Below are positions 36,087 through 44,321 of a DNA stretch of 64,000 nucleotides, piece after piece (position 1 is the first letter of the stretch; every line of letters starts with the position of its first letter). The stretch comes from JBJXHC01 sp046160825 (lineage in GTDB: Bacteria; Bacteroidota; Ignavibacteria; UBA10030; UBA6906). The stretch is from assembly GCA_046160825.1 (NCBI GenBank), contig JBJXHC010000027.1, positions 1-64,000 of the forward strand, given 5' to 3'. The position numbers were made by a program, and so were the translations under genes. The notes under the pieces were generated by a model. That model saw only the letters and a list, made by a program, of their open reading frames with translations. It did not search any database and was not told where the DNA came from.

Positions 36087-36114
36087 TTGCTTTTTTTACT
36101 GGATTTGATATATT
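36087..36114 (+). promoter_or_regulatory. Putative sigma-70 promoter
   Basis: TTGCTT (36087-36092), a 16-nt spacer and TATATT (36109-36114) lie 45 bp before the homospermidine-synthase-like gene. Confidence 0.5.
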
Positions 36115-36158
36115 CTCGGAGGTATTACGTTAGCTGGTTCTCATGAAATATTCCGTGA

Positions 36159-37268
36159 ATGAAGTCCTCTAAAACTAGACTCCTTGGTGGGAAGGCTATT
36201 GCACAAACTCCGATACCGAAAGGTGTGCGGATAGATGTTCTCGTTGACCAGTATTTTCAGGCGTACAATGCGGCGCGACTAAGAGAGGCGTGTTCTCTCT
36301 TTGCTGGTCCAATGTTGGAGAAAGATGTCACAATTGGGCTTAGCTTGACCGGTGCGTTGACCCCTGCGGGCTTGGGAGGGTCCTGCATTGTTCCGCTCAT
36401 CAAGGCGGGATTTGTGGATTGGATCGTGAGTACAGGAGCGAACCTTTATCACGACACACACTTTGCAATTGGCCATCGCTTGCATCGTGGCAATCCATTC
36501 CTTGATGATCGGATACTTCGTAATGAGGGCATCATCCGCATTTATGACGTTCTTTTCGACTACGAGGTATTGCTCAGCACTGATAAGTTTTTCCGGACGA
36601 TAATCCGGAAGGAAGAGTTTCAGAAAGAGATGGGCACAGCCGAGTTGCACTATCGATTAGGGAAGTACATCGCTGAACGTGAGCGCATTCTAGGAATCAA
36701 AAACTCAAGCGTCCTCGCCACGGCATACCGTTGCGGTGTGCCGGTGTACACCTCTTCGCCGGGCGACAGTTCGATTGGGATGAATATTGCAGAAATAGAG
36801 CTTTCAGGATACAAAACCCGGTTAGATGTACTCCTCGACGTGAATGAAACCGCCGCCATTGTTCTTGATGCCAAGCGAAAAGGGGGGAAGAGCGGCGTTC
36901 TTATTTTTGGTGGTGGGTCACCGAAGAACTTCATGCTCCAGACGGAGCCCCAGATCCAGGAGGTTCTTCAGATCAAGGAAAAGGGCCACGATTTTTTCCT
37001 CCAGATTACGGATGCGAGACCTGATACAGGCGGGCTTTCGGGGGCAACACCCTCCGAGGCTGTAAGCTGGGGGAAGGTGGATCCGGATAAACTTCCTGAT
37101 ACAGTTGTTGCCTATGTCGATTCGACGATTGCAATGCCTATTATGACATCGTACTCGCTTACGAAGAGGCGTCCACGCAAGTTGAGACGGCTTTATGACA
37201 AACGAAGTGAGTTGCTGGAATCATTGCGGCGCGAATATTTCAAAGCAATCAAAAAGAAGAAACGATAA
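36159..37268 (+). CDS. speY: Deoxyhypusine-synthase-like homospermidine synthase
   Basis: The 369-residue cytosolic enzyme belongs to the deoxyhypusine synthase family. Bacteria lack eIF5A, and bacterial members typically make homospermidine from spermidine and putrescine (NAD-dependent aminobutyl transfer). Visible features are 'GLSLTGALTPAGLGGSCIVPLIKAGFVDWIVSTGANLYHDTH', 'GGGSPKNFMLQTEP' and 'GATPSEAVSWGKV' with the catalytic Lys (K306). The C-terminus is very basic. A perfect 7-bp inverted repeat (37276-37295) follows the stop, before the histone-like gene. Gene name and product are by family precedent; other polyamine chemistry is possible. Confidence 0.85.
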   Translation: MKSSKTRLLGGKAIAQTPIPKGVRIDVLVDQYFQAYNAARLREACSLFAGPMLEKDVTIGLSLTGALTPAGLGGSCIVPLIKAGFVDWIVSTGANLYHDTHFAIGHRLHRGNPFLDDRILRNEGIIRIYDVLFDYEVLLSTDKFFRTIIRKEEFQKEMGTAELHYRLGKYIAERERILGIKNSSVLATAYRCGVPVYTSSPGDSSIGMNIAEIELSGYKTRLDVLLDVNETAAIVLDAKRKGGKSGVLIFGGGSPKNFMLQTEPQIQEVLQIKEKGHDFFLQITDARPDTGGLSGATPSEAVSWGKVDPDKLPDTVVAYVDSTIAMPIMTSYSLTKRRPRKLRRLYDKRSELLESLRREYFKAIKKKKR

Positions 37269-37333
37269 ACCACGTTCAAGCGCGGTGACGCTTGAGAGCA
37301 TACATTCTCACAATCATGTAAGGAGGTCAATCG

Positions 37334-37522
37334 ATGAGCAGACTACAAGAGTTGAAGGATCTTGTGGCATCGTTTGAGAAGGACTTTGTAAAGTTCTACG
37401 AGAAGGGAAACAAATCAGCGGGAACCCGCGTCCGGAAGTCGATGAACGAACTCAAGCGAAAGGCCCAGGATATCCGTAAGGAAGTTCAGGATATCAAAGC
37501 CCAAGCAAAGGACGGCGAGTAA
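37334..37522 (+). CDS. Histone H1-like (Hc1 family) protein
   Basis: ATG 37334 follows AAGGAGG (37320-37326). The 62-residue Lys-rich helical protein ('LQELKDLVASFEKDFVKFYEKGNKSAGTRVRKSMNELKRKAQDIRKEVQDIKAQAKDGE') matches the bacterial histone H1-like Hc1 family common in Bacteroidota, thought to bind DNA as part of nucleoid structure. A polyamine-biosynthesis gene precedes it, so both may affect nucleic-acid compaction. Terminator structures follow. Confidence 0.85.
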   Translation: MSRLQELKDLVASFEKDFVKFYEKGNKSAGTRVRKSMNELKRKAQDIRKEVQDIKAQAKDGE

Positions 37523-37554
37523 GTCGTTCGCTCAATCCGGTTTAGAACGTCGGG

Positions 37555-37613
37555 AAAGGAGATGTGTCTCCATGGCATCGGTGGGATGGCCATCTGGGAT
37601 GTGTCTCCTTTTT
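37555..37613 (+). terminator. Hairpin structure with repeated arms after the histone-like gene
   Basis: AAAGGAGA (37555-37562) can pair with TCTCCTTT (37604-37611), followed by TT. Inside, GGAGA/TCTCC (37558-37571) forms its own hairpin. GATGTGTCTCC occurs twice (37561-37571 and 37598-37608). The two folds are mutually exclusive, so this could be more than a simple terminator. Confidence 0.5.
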
Positions 37614-37635
37614 CCGTTCATATCCCATCTAAAAC

Positions 37636-37667
37636 AAAAAAACCCATTCATCATGGGTTTTTTGTTT
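37636..37667. terminator. Bidirectional rho-independent terminator
   Basis: AAAAAACCCAT (37637-37647) and ATGGGTTTTTT (37653-37663) form an 11-bp stem with a 5-nt loop, with A-rich and T-rich flanks on both sides. It serves the plus-strand histone-like gene and the minus-strand rpsU. Confidence 0.85.
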
Positions 37668-37671
37668 CGGG

Positions 37672-37866
37672 CTAAGGTTGCTCTGCCAGAGTGCGTTGTG
37701 CACGCCTGACGGCCTTGACTTTTTTCATCCTCTTCTTCACGGATGGTTTTGTAAAGTATGCACGCTTCTTGAATTCCTTCAAGATCCCGGATCGTTCATA
37801 CTTCTTCTTGAAGCGCTTGATTGCGCGATCAATGGGTTCATTTTCTGCAACGACGATGCCGACCAA
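37672..37866 (-). CDS. rpsU: 30S ribosomal protein S21
   Basis: The product 'MVGIVVAENEPIDRAIKRFKKKYERSGILKEFKKRAYFTKPSVKKRMKKVKAVRRAQ...' is S21, a small basic protein of the 30S subunit involved in start-site selection. I prefer TTG 37866 (64 residues) because AGGAGG is 9 nt upstream and homologues begin at this Val. The GTG two codons earlier is only 3 nt from the SD. It is followed by a bidirectional terminator. Confidence 0.93.
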   Translation of the reverse strand: MVGIVVAENEPIDRAIKRFKKKYERSGILKEFKKRAYFTKPSVKKRMKKVKAVRRAQRTLAEQP

Positions 37867-37939
37867 TGACACTCACCTCCTTAAGTCCTAACGACAACGA
37901 ATTTGAAACTGTACAATGATGGGTTATACTCGGGTAAAT

Positions 37940-38320
37940 CTAGGAATTCTCAGAAACGCTTTCAAGCAATCTTCTTTCACCAAGTTTCTCAAATGAAACA
38001 ACAATGGCGTGGGCTCCGTCCGATGTTCTGACTTTGGACACAATCTTCCCCATGTCATCCCAATCAGAGTGGAAGATTGCCTGCCCAACGTTGTATGTGT
38101 TTCCCGGCTTGTATTCGGAGCAATCCGAACGTTCGGGTTTCTTTTTCGCATCCTCCTGTGTCCGGCGCAGCGCAACAAGGTCAATAAGCGAGGCATGACG
38201 GCACCGGGTACACCTATACCATGTGCGATCAGGTTGATCTTCAATTGAACCAATAACCTCCATCTTCGTCACACGAGCACAATGATTACAGAACTGCGAA
38301 ATGCTCTTGCCTCTTGCCAT
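37940..38320 (-). CDS. Zinc-ribbon protein with C-terminal SH3/CarD-like domain
   Basis: ATG 38320 (SD GGAGGT on the minus strand) gives 126 residues. The N-terminal half is a four-Cys zinc ribbon (CNHC ... CTRC, about residues 11-44). A charged linker follows, then 'YKPGNTYNVGQAIFHSDWDDMGKIVSKVRTSDGAHAIVVSFEKLGERRLL', which looks like a small barrel of the CarD/Tudor kind. It is probably a nucleic-acid- or RNA-polymerase-associated protein. A 16-bp palindrome lies 31 bp upstream. It may be co-transcribed with rpsU, whose start is 73 bp beyond its stop. Confidence 0.75.
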   Translation of the reverse strand: MARGKSISQFCNHCARVTKMEVIGSIEDQPDRTWYRCTRCRHASLIDLVALRRTQEDAKKKPERSDCSEYKPGNTYNVGQAIFHSDWDDMGKIVSKVRTSDGAHAIVVSFEKLGERRLLESVSENS

Positions 38321-38350
38321 TGATACCTCCGTGATATAGAAGACAGCCAG

Positions 38351-38366
38351 CCGAACGATTGTTCGG
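38351..38366. promoter_or_regulatory. Perfect 6-4-6 palindrome upstream of the zinc-ribbon gene
   Basis: CCGAAC (38351-38356), GATT, GTTCGG (38361-38366), 31 bp from the start codon. It may be a repressor operator or a leader hairpin; no cognate regulator is nearby. Confidence 0.5.
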
Positions 38367-38451
38367 TGGGTGGGGTGACCAATCAATTTACCCTTTTTGC
38401 CCTCGTAAGTCAAGGTAGCTCTTAGTCCATGCCCATTCCTTGAGTTGTATC

Positions 38452-38480
38452 TTGTCTTTAGAAGTGTGTTTGGGTATATT
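38452..38480 (+). promoter_or_regulatory. tRNA promoter
   Basis: TTGTCT (38452-38457), a 17-nt spacer and TATATT (38475-38480) give a predicted start about 62 nt before the tRNA. Confidence 0.7.
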
Positions 38481-38548
38481 CGTATGGTAAAAACCCACCT
38501 CGTAACTTGCTGGTATTTCACTGAGGTCATATCTGCTAGACTTTCACG

Positions 38549-38622
<74 letters not shown>

Positions 38623-38692
38623 CATAATACGAATTTCATCAAAAGCGAGATCAAATCAACAATATCAACGGAAATCTTAGTCGCTGATCATC

Positions 38693-38729
38693 ATCAAGGC
38701 CATCATCACCGCGTGAAGATGGCCTTGAT
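38693..38729. terminator. Long perfect hairpin between the tRNA and cytochrome genes
   Basis: ATCAAGGCCATC (38693-38704) and GATGGCCTTGAT (38718-38729) form a 12-bp perfect stem with a 13-nt loop between the convergent tRNA and cytochrome genes. No clear T run is present on either side, so its terminator strength is uncertain. Confidence 0.6.
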
Positions 38730-38756
38730 CCTTGAAAAAAGGTAACGTCGGATTAT

Positions 38757-40856
38757 TTACTTCAGTAAGACCATCTTCTTCGTAGCCGAATATGATCCCG
38801 CCTGAATTCTATAGAAATAGAGGCCACTCGCGAGACGGACACCATGTGCGTCAGTCCCTTCCCATGATACATTGTAATTCCCGGGCTCGAGTTCCCTGTC
38901 AACCATGGTGGTAATGAGTCCACCACGAATGTCGAAGACTTCGAGCTTCACAAACTCTCTCTCCGGTAGCGAGAAACCGATTGTTGTCGTTGGGTTGAAC
39001 GGGTTTGGATAGTTCTGCTGCAGAGCAAATTCGTTCGGGAAATTTCCGTCGACAGGTTGCACGTCCGTTGGATACCAGCCGAGAGTCTTCTGGAGAAGTG
39101 CGACGGCGTATTTCGTATTGTGAACACCATAGCTGCCATCGCTTGTGATGAAGTAATATGTCCAGATGCCCTGAACCAGATCCGGACGATTGAAAACGAG
39201 GGCAGAGTCGGCTGCATTCACCGTTCCTCCACCGATCGGCTCACCGTCGGTGCCAAGTGGTAGCCGGGACTTAAGCACGTCGAGCATTCCATGCACTTCG
39301 CTGACTACACCTTCGACAACGCCATCATGATCGTAATCATATGCCGCCTGTATGTCGTTGAATTCCTCGATTTCGCCGTGACAGTCGATGCAAGCTTCGA
39401 CCTGATCATGTATGCCGCCGATCTCATCAATCATCGACATTTCGTGGTCAGAATGAATGCTCGAACCATTTACCCGTTCCGCCATATGGCACGTAACGCA
39501 GGTATTTTCCAGTTGCGAATGCGTGTTCCGACCGGCAAGTGTTGCATCGCCGAACTCGTATGAGTTTCTCCCGAACAACATGTCCGCCTGATTGCTATGG
39601 TGTGGTGAGAACCGCGCACCGAAGCCATAGTACGGCGGTGTGCTCTTGACCTTCTGGACATAACGCGATTTGTGGCAGTTCATACAGAGCTGACCAGTGC
39701 CGCCTGCTGTGGGAACAAATCCATTCTTCAGTGAGTCCACGCTTACAACCCTGAGCTGATGTTCGTTCGTTGCATTATGTGGATCATGGCAGGCCGTGCA
39801 TGAGACATTCTTGTTCCCGTCAGTCGCCACACTATAGCCCGGTGCAGATTTATTTTCCGTCCATTTGACAAATGATGAACCACTGTGACATGGGAAGCAA
39901 TTGGTATTTGCTGTGTGGCTCCCCTCCACAAACGTCGCGTGTCCGGACGCCGCCCAGTAGCTCCCCAGTCTGTGCTTCTTGGGGGCGTCATGGCACTGCA
40001 TACAAACGCCTGCATCTGTCGTCACGCCAATCTTCGGACTGTCGCCCATGTGATTTCCGCCCGGGCCGTGACAACTTTCGCAGCCAACACTTGCCACCGA
40101 TCGCATTGATACAGGCATCGCATTGTAGATGGATGAGTCACGATATGAAATCCAATAGTCCCCTCCGTAGAATGGAAGACCGGCGAACCAGGTGGAATCC
40201 CAGTTCGTCTGATGTGCGAGAAAACCGAAGTTTCCATTGTCGGTGGTTGGCTCCCAGCCGGTCGTATGACACTTCACGCAAGCTCCTGCATAGGCACCTT
40301 TACCGGTGAATGGATCAACTTCAATTTGTCCGGTGATGCCGCGCGAGAATATCGTTGCATGCGGCGTACTCTTCCATGTCAGGGTCTGTGTCTGATGGCA
40401 GGTGGCGCACTTGATGACAGCCGGGTTTCCGCTTTCAACACCTGTATACGTGCTTGCAAGGAGTGTGTCATATGCTGCGATGCTGCCATTCGCCATAACC
40501 CGAACAATGTACTGGCCAACTAGATCGGTCATGAGACGGACAAATTTGTTTGTCGGAGTATCGATCACGGCGGTTGAGTTTGCAGGTTTTGATAGGAGAG
40601 ACCACGAAAATGATGTGACGTCACCGGTGGTCTCCGCCGAGAGATACACCATCATGTTTACGCCAACAACGCGCAAGCCTGTCGAGATATAGTAGGGTCC
40701 CGACGGCGCGGTATAATTCGGTGGTCCTGAAGAACGCCGGCCGGGGGACATCGCTTCAATCTTGACCTTCACCGTCTGCGCTGCAGCATCAAACGATGCG
40801 CCCATGAGCAGACTCAAGGCGGTCAATATCAAACAGATTGAACCCATTCGTTTCAT
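38757..40856 (-). CDS. Nine-heme c-type cytochrome with T9SS sorting domain
   Basis: ATG 40856 opens a signal peptide (MKRMGSICLILTALSLLMGASFDAAAQ) in a 699-residue protein. An Ig/PKD-like domain (about 40-150) is followed by nine CxxCH heme sites: CATCH, CVKCH, CESCH, CMQCH, CFPCH, CTACH, CMNCH, CVTCH and CIDCH. The C-terminus is a complete T9SS type A tail ('FALQQNYPNPFNPTTTIGFSL', 'VKLEVFDIRGGLITTMVD', 'LASGLYFYRIQAGSYSATKKMVLLK'). It should be delivered to the cell surface, where it could move electrons to or from extracellular partners. A sigma-54-like promoter is found upstream. The longer open frame up to 40985 has no merit. Confidence 0.9.
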   Translation of the reverse strand: MKRMGSICLILTALSLLMGASFDAAAQTVKVKIEAMSPGRRSSGPPNYTAPSGPYYISTGLRVVGVNMMVYLSAETTGDVTSFSWSLLSKPANSTAVIDTPTNKFVRLMTDLVGQYIVRVMANGSIAAYDTLLASTYTGVESGNPAVIKCATCHQTQTLTWKSTPHATIFSRGITGQIEVDPFTGKGAYAGACVKCHTTGWEPTTDNGNFGFLAHQTNWDSTWFAGLPFYGGDYWISYRDSSIYNAMPVSMRSVASVGCESCHGPGGNHMGDSPKIGVTTDAGVCMQCHDAPKKHRLGSYWAASGHATFVEGSHTANTNCFPCHSGSSFVKWTENKSAPGYSVATDGNKNVSCTACHDPHNATNEHQLRVVSVDSLKNGFVPTAGGTGQLCMNCHKSRYVQKVKSTPPYYGFGARFSPHHSNQADMLFGRNSYEFGDATLAGRNTHSQLENTCVTCHMAERVNGSSIHSDHEMSMIDEIGGIHDQVEACIDCHGEIEEFNDIQAAYDYDHDGVVEGVVSEVHGMLDVLKSRLPLGTDGEPIGGGTVNAADSALVFNRPDLVQGIWTYYFITSDGSYGVHNTKYAVALLQKTLGWYPTDVQPVDGNFPNEFALQQNYPNPFNPTTTIGFSLPEREFVKLEVFDIRGGLITTMVDRELEPGNYNVSWEGTDAHGVRLASGLYFYRIQAGSYSATKKMVLLK

Positions 40857-41291
40857 AAATAAAATTCCTTTCGTCGATGGATGTAAGCCGCGTTCAAGAA
40901 ACGCCTGGCATGGAAAAATTCGGCAAGAACAGTGGAGAAATGAGCGAACGGTGTGGTACAAAGAGACTACGCCATGAATCAGCAACGTGCATGCCGTTGT
41001 TTGATAGCCGATTTACGAATCTGAAATCCGAAAGGTATGCCTCAAGTCCGAAGAAAGAAGGAGCATTGGTATCGCGAACTCGGGTGCAGACCTGATTATA
41101 CGAGAATGCAGGTGCTTGCTTTGTTGAGACTGAGAAAGGCAATATTACAAATGAGAATTGTGAGGAAGAGGGTGATCTGCGAGTGCGCCCAGGCTTCAGG
41201 ACAATTCCGTCTTGTATTCGTTTCTCAGAAACCATAGATTCACAAGGGAAGCATGCTTTAATCGAGCGAACAAGATCGGACAACCTGCTGC
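40857..41291. other. Divergent intergenic region
   Basis: This 435-bp spacer lies between the cytochrome (minus) and PAS-kinase (plus) genes. It contains a -24/-12 promoter pointing to the cytochrome (40981-40996) and three copies of TGAGA (41125, 41131, 41152), the half-site of the activator site proposed for other sigma-54 promoters here. No gene or sigma-70 promoter for the kinase is convincing. Confidence 0.5.
40981..40996 (-). promoter_or_regulatory. Putative sigma-54 (-24/-12) promoter of the cytochrome gene
   Basis: Read on the minus strand: CGGCAT, 5 nt, TTGCT. The GG and GC dinucleotides are separated by exactly 10 nt. The predicted start is near 40970, leaving a leader of about 114 nt before the start codon at 40856. 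Confidence 0.5.
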
Positions 41292-42749
41292 ATGGGAGCT
41301 CTTCAACGAGATCAAGAACATACAATCGGTTTTGCTTCAACCGCATCTTTGTTGAACGCTTTTCCGGATCCATGTTATATGCTCTCGCGAGGAGGACTCA
41401 TCGTCGCTGTCAATAATGTGGCGGCGGAGGTGCTGAACCAGCCGATTGATACCCTGTTAGGCCATTCTCTCGCTTCCCTGCTGAAACCCCAATCGCGCGG
41501 CGAATATTCTGTTGCTTTGACACTTTGCTTTATCGAGGGAGGGAGACATTCCTGCGAGATCGTTTTTGATTCACCAGGGCGAAGCAATGATTTCGTGATG
41601 TCGCTTTCTCCGTTCTCTCTATCGGGTGATTCAGGCGAGAAGTTCTGTTTGTCTGTGGCTCGCGATGTTACCGAAGAGGCTCAAAAGGATATCGACCTTC
41701 TCCGATTTTCCAATGTTGCCCACTACACGTTGAACCCGTTGGAAATAACCGACATCAGCGGACGGATCATCTATGTCAATCCCGCTTTTGAATTGACAAG
41801 CGGATATTCCAAGGAAGAATTGATCGGGAAGAACCCCAATGTCTTTGGAAGCGGGAAGCATCCGAAGAGCTTCTGGCAAGACATGTGGCAGGTCATCACG
41901 TCGGGCAAAGTCTGGACAGGAGAAGTGGAGAACAGGAGAAGAAATGGAGAGCCATTTCTCACCCAGTTGTTGATCTCACCCATCGTCGCCAAGACGGGCA
42001 AGGTGGCCGGTTATTTCGGTATTCACCGCGACATTACGGAGCAACGCCGGCTTGAACACCAGCTCTTTCAAGCGCAAAAAATGGAGAGCATCGGAACACT
42101 CGCCGCCGGCATTGCACACGAAGTTGGCAACCCTCTCACTTCAATCTCCTCCCTCGTTCAGGTTGTGCAGCGGACAACGCAGGACGATTTTACAAAAGAG
42201 AAGCTTGATCTGGTCAAGCACCAGGTGACACGCATCTCGAAGATCATTCGTGATCTTGTTGACTTCTCGCGACCGTCAACTTACGAAGTGCAACTCACCG
42301 ATATCAACAAGTGTCTGCGTCAGGCAATCGATATTGTCAAAGTCGGAAAGAAATCACGATCCGTCCGGTTTGCTATGGATCTTGATCCCTCTGTTCCGTC
42401 GCTTCATCTCGTTCCGGATCAGGTGGAACAGGTGTTGATCAATATTCTGATTAATGCTGTCGACGCAGTGTCGGATCGAAACGATGGACGCATAGATGCC
42501 TCTTCACGCGTCGATGGCGAGAACCTCAGGATTACGATTCAAGACAATGGGAAGGGAATGTCTGAAGTGGAAGTAGAGAAGATTTTTGAACCGTTCTTCA
42601 CAACCAAAGAGATAGGAGAAGGTACTGGCCTGGGACTTTGGGTCAGCTATGGTATTGTGAAAAGCTTCCACGGACAGATCCGGGTGGAAAGCCGGATTGG
42701 TCACGGATCCGCCTTCAGCATTCTCCTGCCGATTCATTCCGACTACTAA
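41292..42749 (+). CDS. PAS-domain sensor histidine kinase (NtrB-like)
   Basis: This soluble 485-residue kinase has two PAS domains (about 15-127 and 135-250, the second with 'EITDISGRIIYVNPAFELTSGYSKEELIGKNP'). HisKA follows with phospho-acceptor H276 in 'AAGIAHEVGNPLTSI', then HATPase (N box 'ILINAVDAVS', 'DNGKGM', 'GTGLGLWVSYGIV'). No membrane segment is present, so it senses an internal signal, possibly redox. It sits 12 bp before an NtrC-type activator gene and is its obvious kinase. No SD is seen before ATG 41292. Confidence 0.92.
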   Translation: MGALQRDQEHTIGFASTASLLNAFPDPCYMLSRGGLIVAVNNVAAEVLNQPIDTLLGHSLASLLKPQSRGEYSVALTLCFIEGGRHSCEIVFDSPGRSNDFVMSLSPFSLSGDSGEKFCLSVARDVTEEAQKDIDLLRFSNVAHYTLNPLEITDISGRIIYVNPAFELTSGYSKEELIGKNPNVFGSGKHPKSFWQDMWQVITSGKVWTGEVENRRRNGEPFLTQLLISPIVAKTGKVAGYFGIHRDITEQRRLEHQLFQAQKMESIGTLAAGIAHEVGNPLTSISSLVQVVQRTTQDDFTKEKLDLVKHQVTRISKIIRDLVDFSRPSTYEVQLTDINKCLRQAIDIVKVGKKSRSVRFAMDLDPSVPSLHLVPDQVEQVLINILINAVDAVSDRNDGRIDASSRVDGENLRITIQDNGKGMSEVEVEKIFEPFFTTKEIGEGTGLGLWVSYGIVKSFHGQIRVESRIGHGSAFSILLPIHSDY

Positions 42750-42761
42750 TCCCCTGAATAT

Positions 42762-44120
42762 ATGACCCATCGCATACTTGTTGTAGACGACGAACAGATC
42801 ATCCGGGAATCGATTTCCTTTATTTTGAAGAAGGAAGGGTATGAGGTCGAGTGGGCGGAAAACGGCAAGGTCGCCCTTGATAAAATCGCCGCGCAGTCCT
42901 TCGATGTCGTTATCACGGATATCGAAATGCCGGTGATGAAGGGGATCGAGTTACTCGATAAAGTCATGCAGGTGAGTCCGCAGACGATTGTTCTCATCAT
43001 CACAGCCTATGGCTCTCTTGAAACGGCGATTGCAGCGCTCCGTGCAGGCGCGGGCGATTATATCCTGAAGCCGTTGGAATTTGATGAGTTGCTGATCAAG
43101 CTGAAGCGCCTTCTGGACGCCCGTGCGTTGACGGTGGAGAACCAGTTGTTGCGGCGGGAGATACAGAAGGAATTTGATGCCTCGCCCATCATCGGGAAAA
43201 GTCCCGCGATGAAACGCGTCTTCGATACGATCATGACGGTTGCAGGAACTGATTCGACCGTGCTGGTGACCGGAAAGAGTGGTACGGGAAAGGAACTTGT
43301 TGCGCGGGCGGTACACTTCAATAGCATGCGGCGTGAACGCCCTTTTGTGGCGGTCAATTGCGGTGCCATCCCCGAGTCGTTGATTGAGAGCGAACTCTTC
43401 GGCCACAAGCGCGGTTCATTCACCGGTGCGGTTGCCGATAAGATCGGTTACTTCAAGGCAGCGGAAGGTGGTACACTTTTTCTTGACGAGGTAAGCGAGA
43501 TGCCGTTCAACCTGCAGGTAAAACTCTTGCGCGCAGTCGAGCAGCGGGAGATCATACCCGTTGGAACGACAACGGCACAAAGCATCAACACCAGATTTGT
43601 CGCTTCAACCAATCGTGACCTGCAGAAAGAAGTCGAGTCCGGACGATTCCGCGAGGACCTGTACTATCGGTTGAATGTGGTGGAAATACACCTCCCACCG
43701 CTGAATGAACGCAAAGACGACATTCCTCTTTTGGCCGAGCATTTTATCACCAAGTATAGGGCGGAACTTCGGAAAAATGTGAAGGGAATCGATAGCGGAG
43801 TGATGCGCTTGCTGCTCAGCCATGCCTGGAAAGGCGAGGTGCGCGAGCTGAGTAATATTATTGAGCGCGCAGTGATCTTCTGCAAAGGGGATTTTATCAC
43901 CATGAACGATTTGCCCGAGTTTTTCCGCGGTACGCCGGAGGTTGACCTTACCGACGATAACAAGTCACTGCAACATACGATGAATGAACTCGAAAGAGCA
44001 TATATCGAGCGTGTTCTGTGGAAGCACGATTTCGACAAGGAACAAGCAGCAATCACACTAGGCATCAGTCTTCCCACACTCTATCGGAGAATCAAAGAAC
44101 TGGCCATTCCGCACAAGTAA
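42762..44120 (+). CDS. NtrC-type sigma-54 response regulator
   Basis: The 452-residue protein has an intact receiver (DD at 9-10, phospho-acceptor D53 in 'VITDIEMP', K103 in 'ILKPLE'). The AAA+ domain has Walker A GKSGTGKE (171-178), the sigma-54 contact loop GSFTGA (218-223, Ser for the common Ala) and Walker B LFLDE. A Fis-type HTH lies at about 428-450 ('AAITLGISLPTLYRRIKEL'). It is the partner of the PAS kinase upstream. The next gene, usp, has a sigma-54 promoter and a TCTCA-N4-TGAGA site. I infer that this protein activates usp and the related promoters at 47, 59 and 60.7 kb. Confidence 0.94.
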   Translation: MTHRILVVDDEQIIRESISFILKKEGYEVEWAENGKVALDKIAAQSFDVVITDIEMPVMKGIELLDKVMQVSPQTIVLIITAYGSLETAIAALRAGAGDYILKPLEFDELLIKLKRLLDARALTVENQLLRREIQKEFDASPIIGKSPAMKRVFDTIMTVAGTDSTVLVTGKSGTGKELVARAVHFNSMRRERPFVAVNCGAIPESLIESELFGHKRGSFTGAVADKIGYFKAAEGGTLFLDEVSEMPFNLQVKLLRAVEQREIIPVGTTTAQSINTRFVASTNRDLQKEVESGRFREDLYYRLNVVEIHLPPLNERKDDIPLLAEHFITKYRAELRKNVKGIDSGVMRLLLSHAWKGEVRELSNIIERAVIFCKGDFITMNDLPEFFRGTPEVDLTDDNKSLQHTMNELERAYIERVLWKHDFDKEQAAITLGISLPTLYRRIKELAIPHK

Positions 44121-44124
44121 TTCT

Positions 44125-44168
44125 TCTCAATCCTGAACTCCATACCACCCGATGTCTCAGGTTTGAGA
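44125..44168 (+). promoter_or_regulatory. Tandem activator-binding sites upstream of usp
   Basis: TCTCA, GGTT, TGAGA (44155-44168) is a perfect 5-4-5 inverted repeat at about -142 to -129 from the predicted start. A weaker copy (TCTCA, ATCC, TGAAC, 44125-44138) lies exactly 30 bp, about three helical turns, upstream. This spacing is typical of enhancer sites for NtrC-type proteins. Confidence 0.6.
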
Positions 44169-44270
44169 AGCGGGTTGTTATATTCTTCCTCATTTTAAGC
44201 CATAGCCTTTACATTTGCCCTATTCTGGGACCACAGAGCGGGCGTCTCCCTTTTCCATCACCCCTTACAT

Positions 44271-44286
44271 CGGCACAACGGTTGCA
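44271..44286 (+). promoter_or_regulatory. Sigma-54 promoter of usp
   Basis: CGGCAC, AACGG, TTGCA: only the first base differs from the TGGCAC-N5-TTGCW consensus, and GG-N10-GC spacing is exact. The predicted start is at 44297, 14 nt before the SD (AGGAGG, 44311-44316). Confidence 0.8.
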
Positions 44287-44321
44287 GTAGAACCCTCTGA
44301 ACTGAAGTTCAGGAGGAAGAA

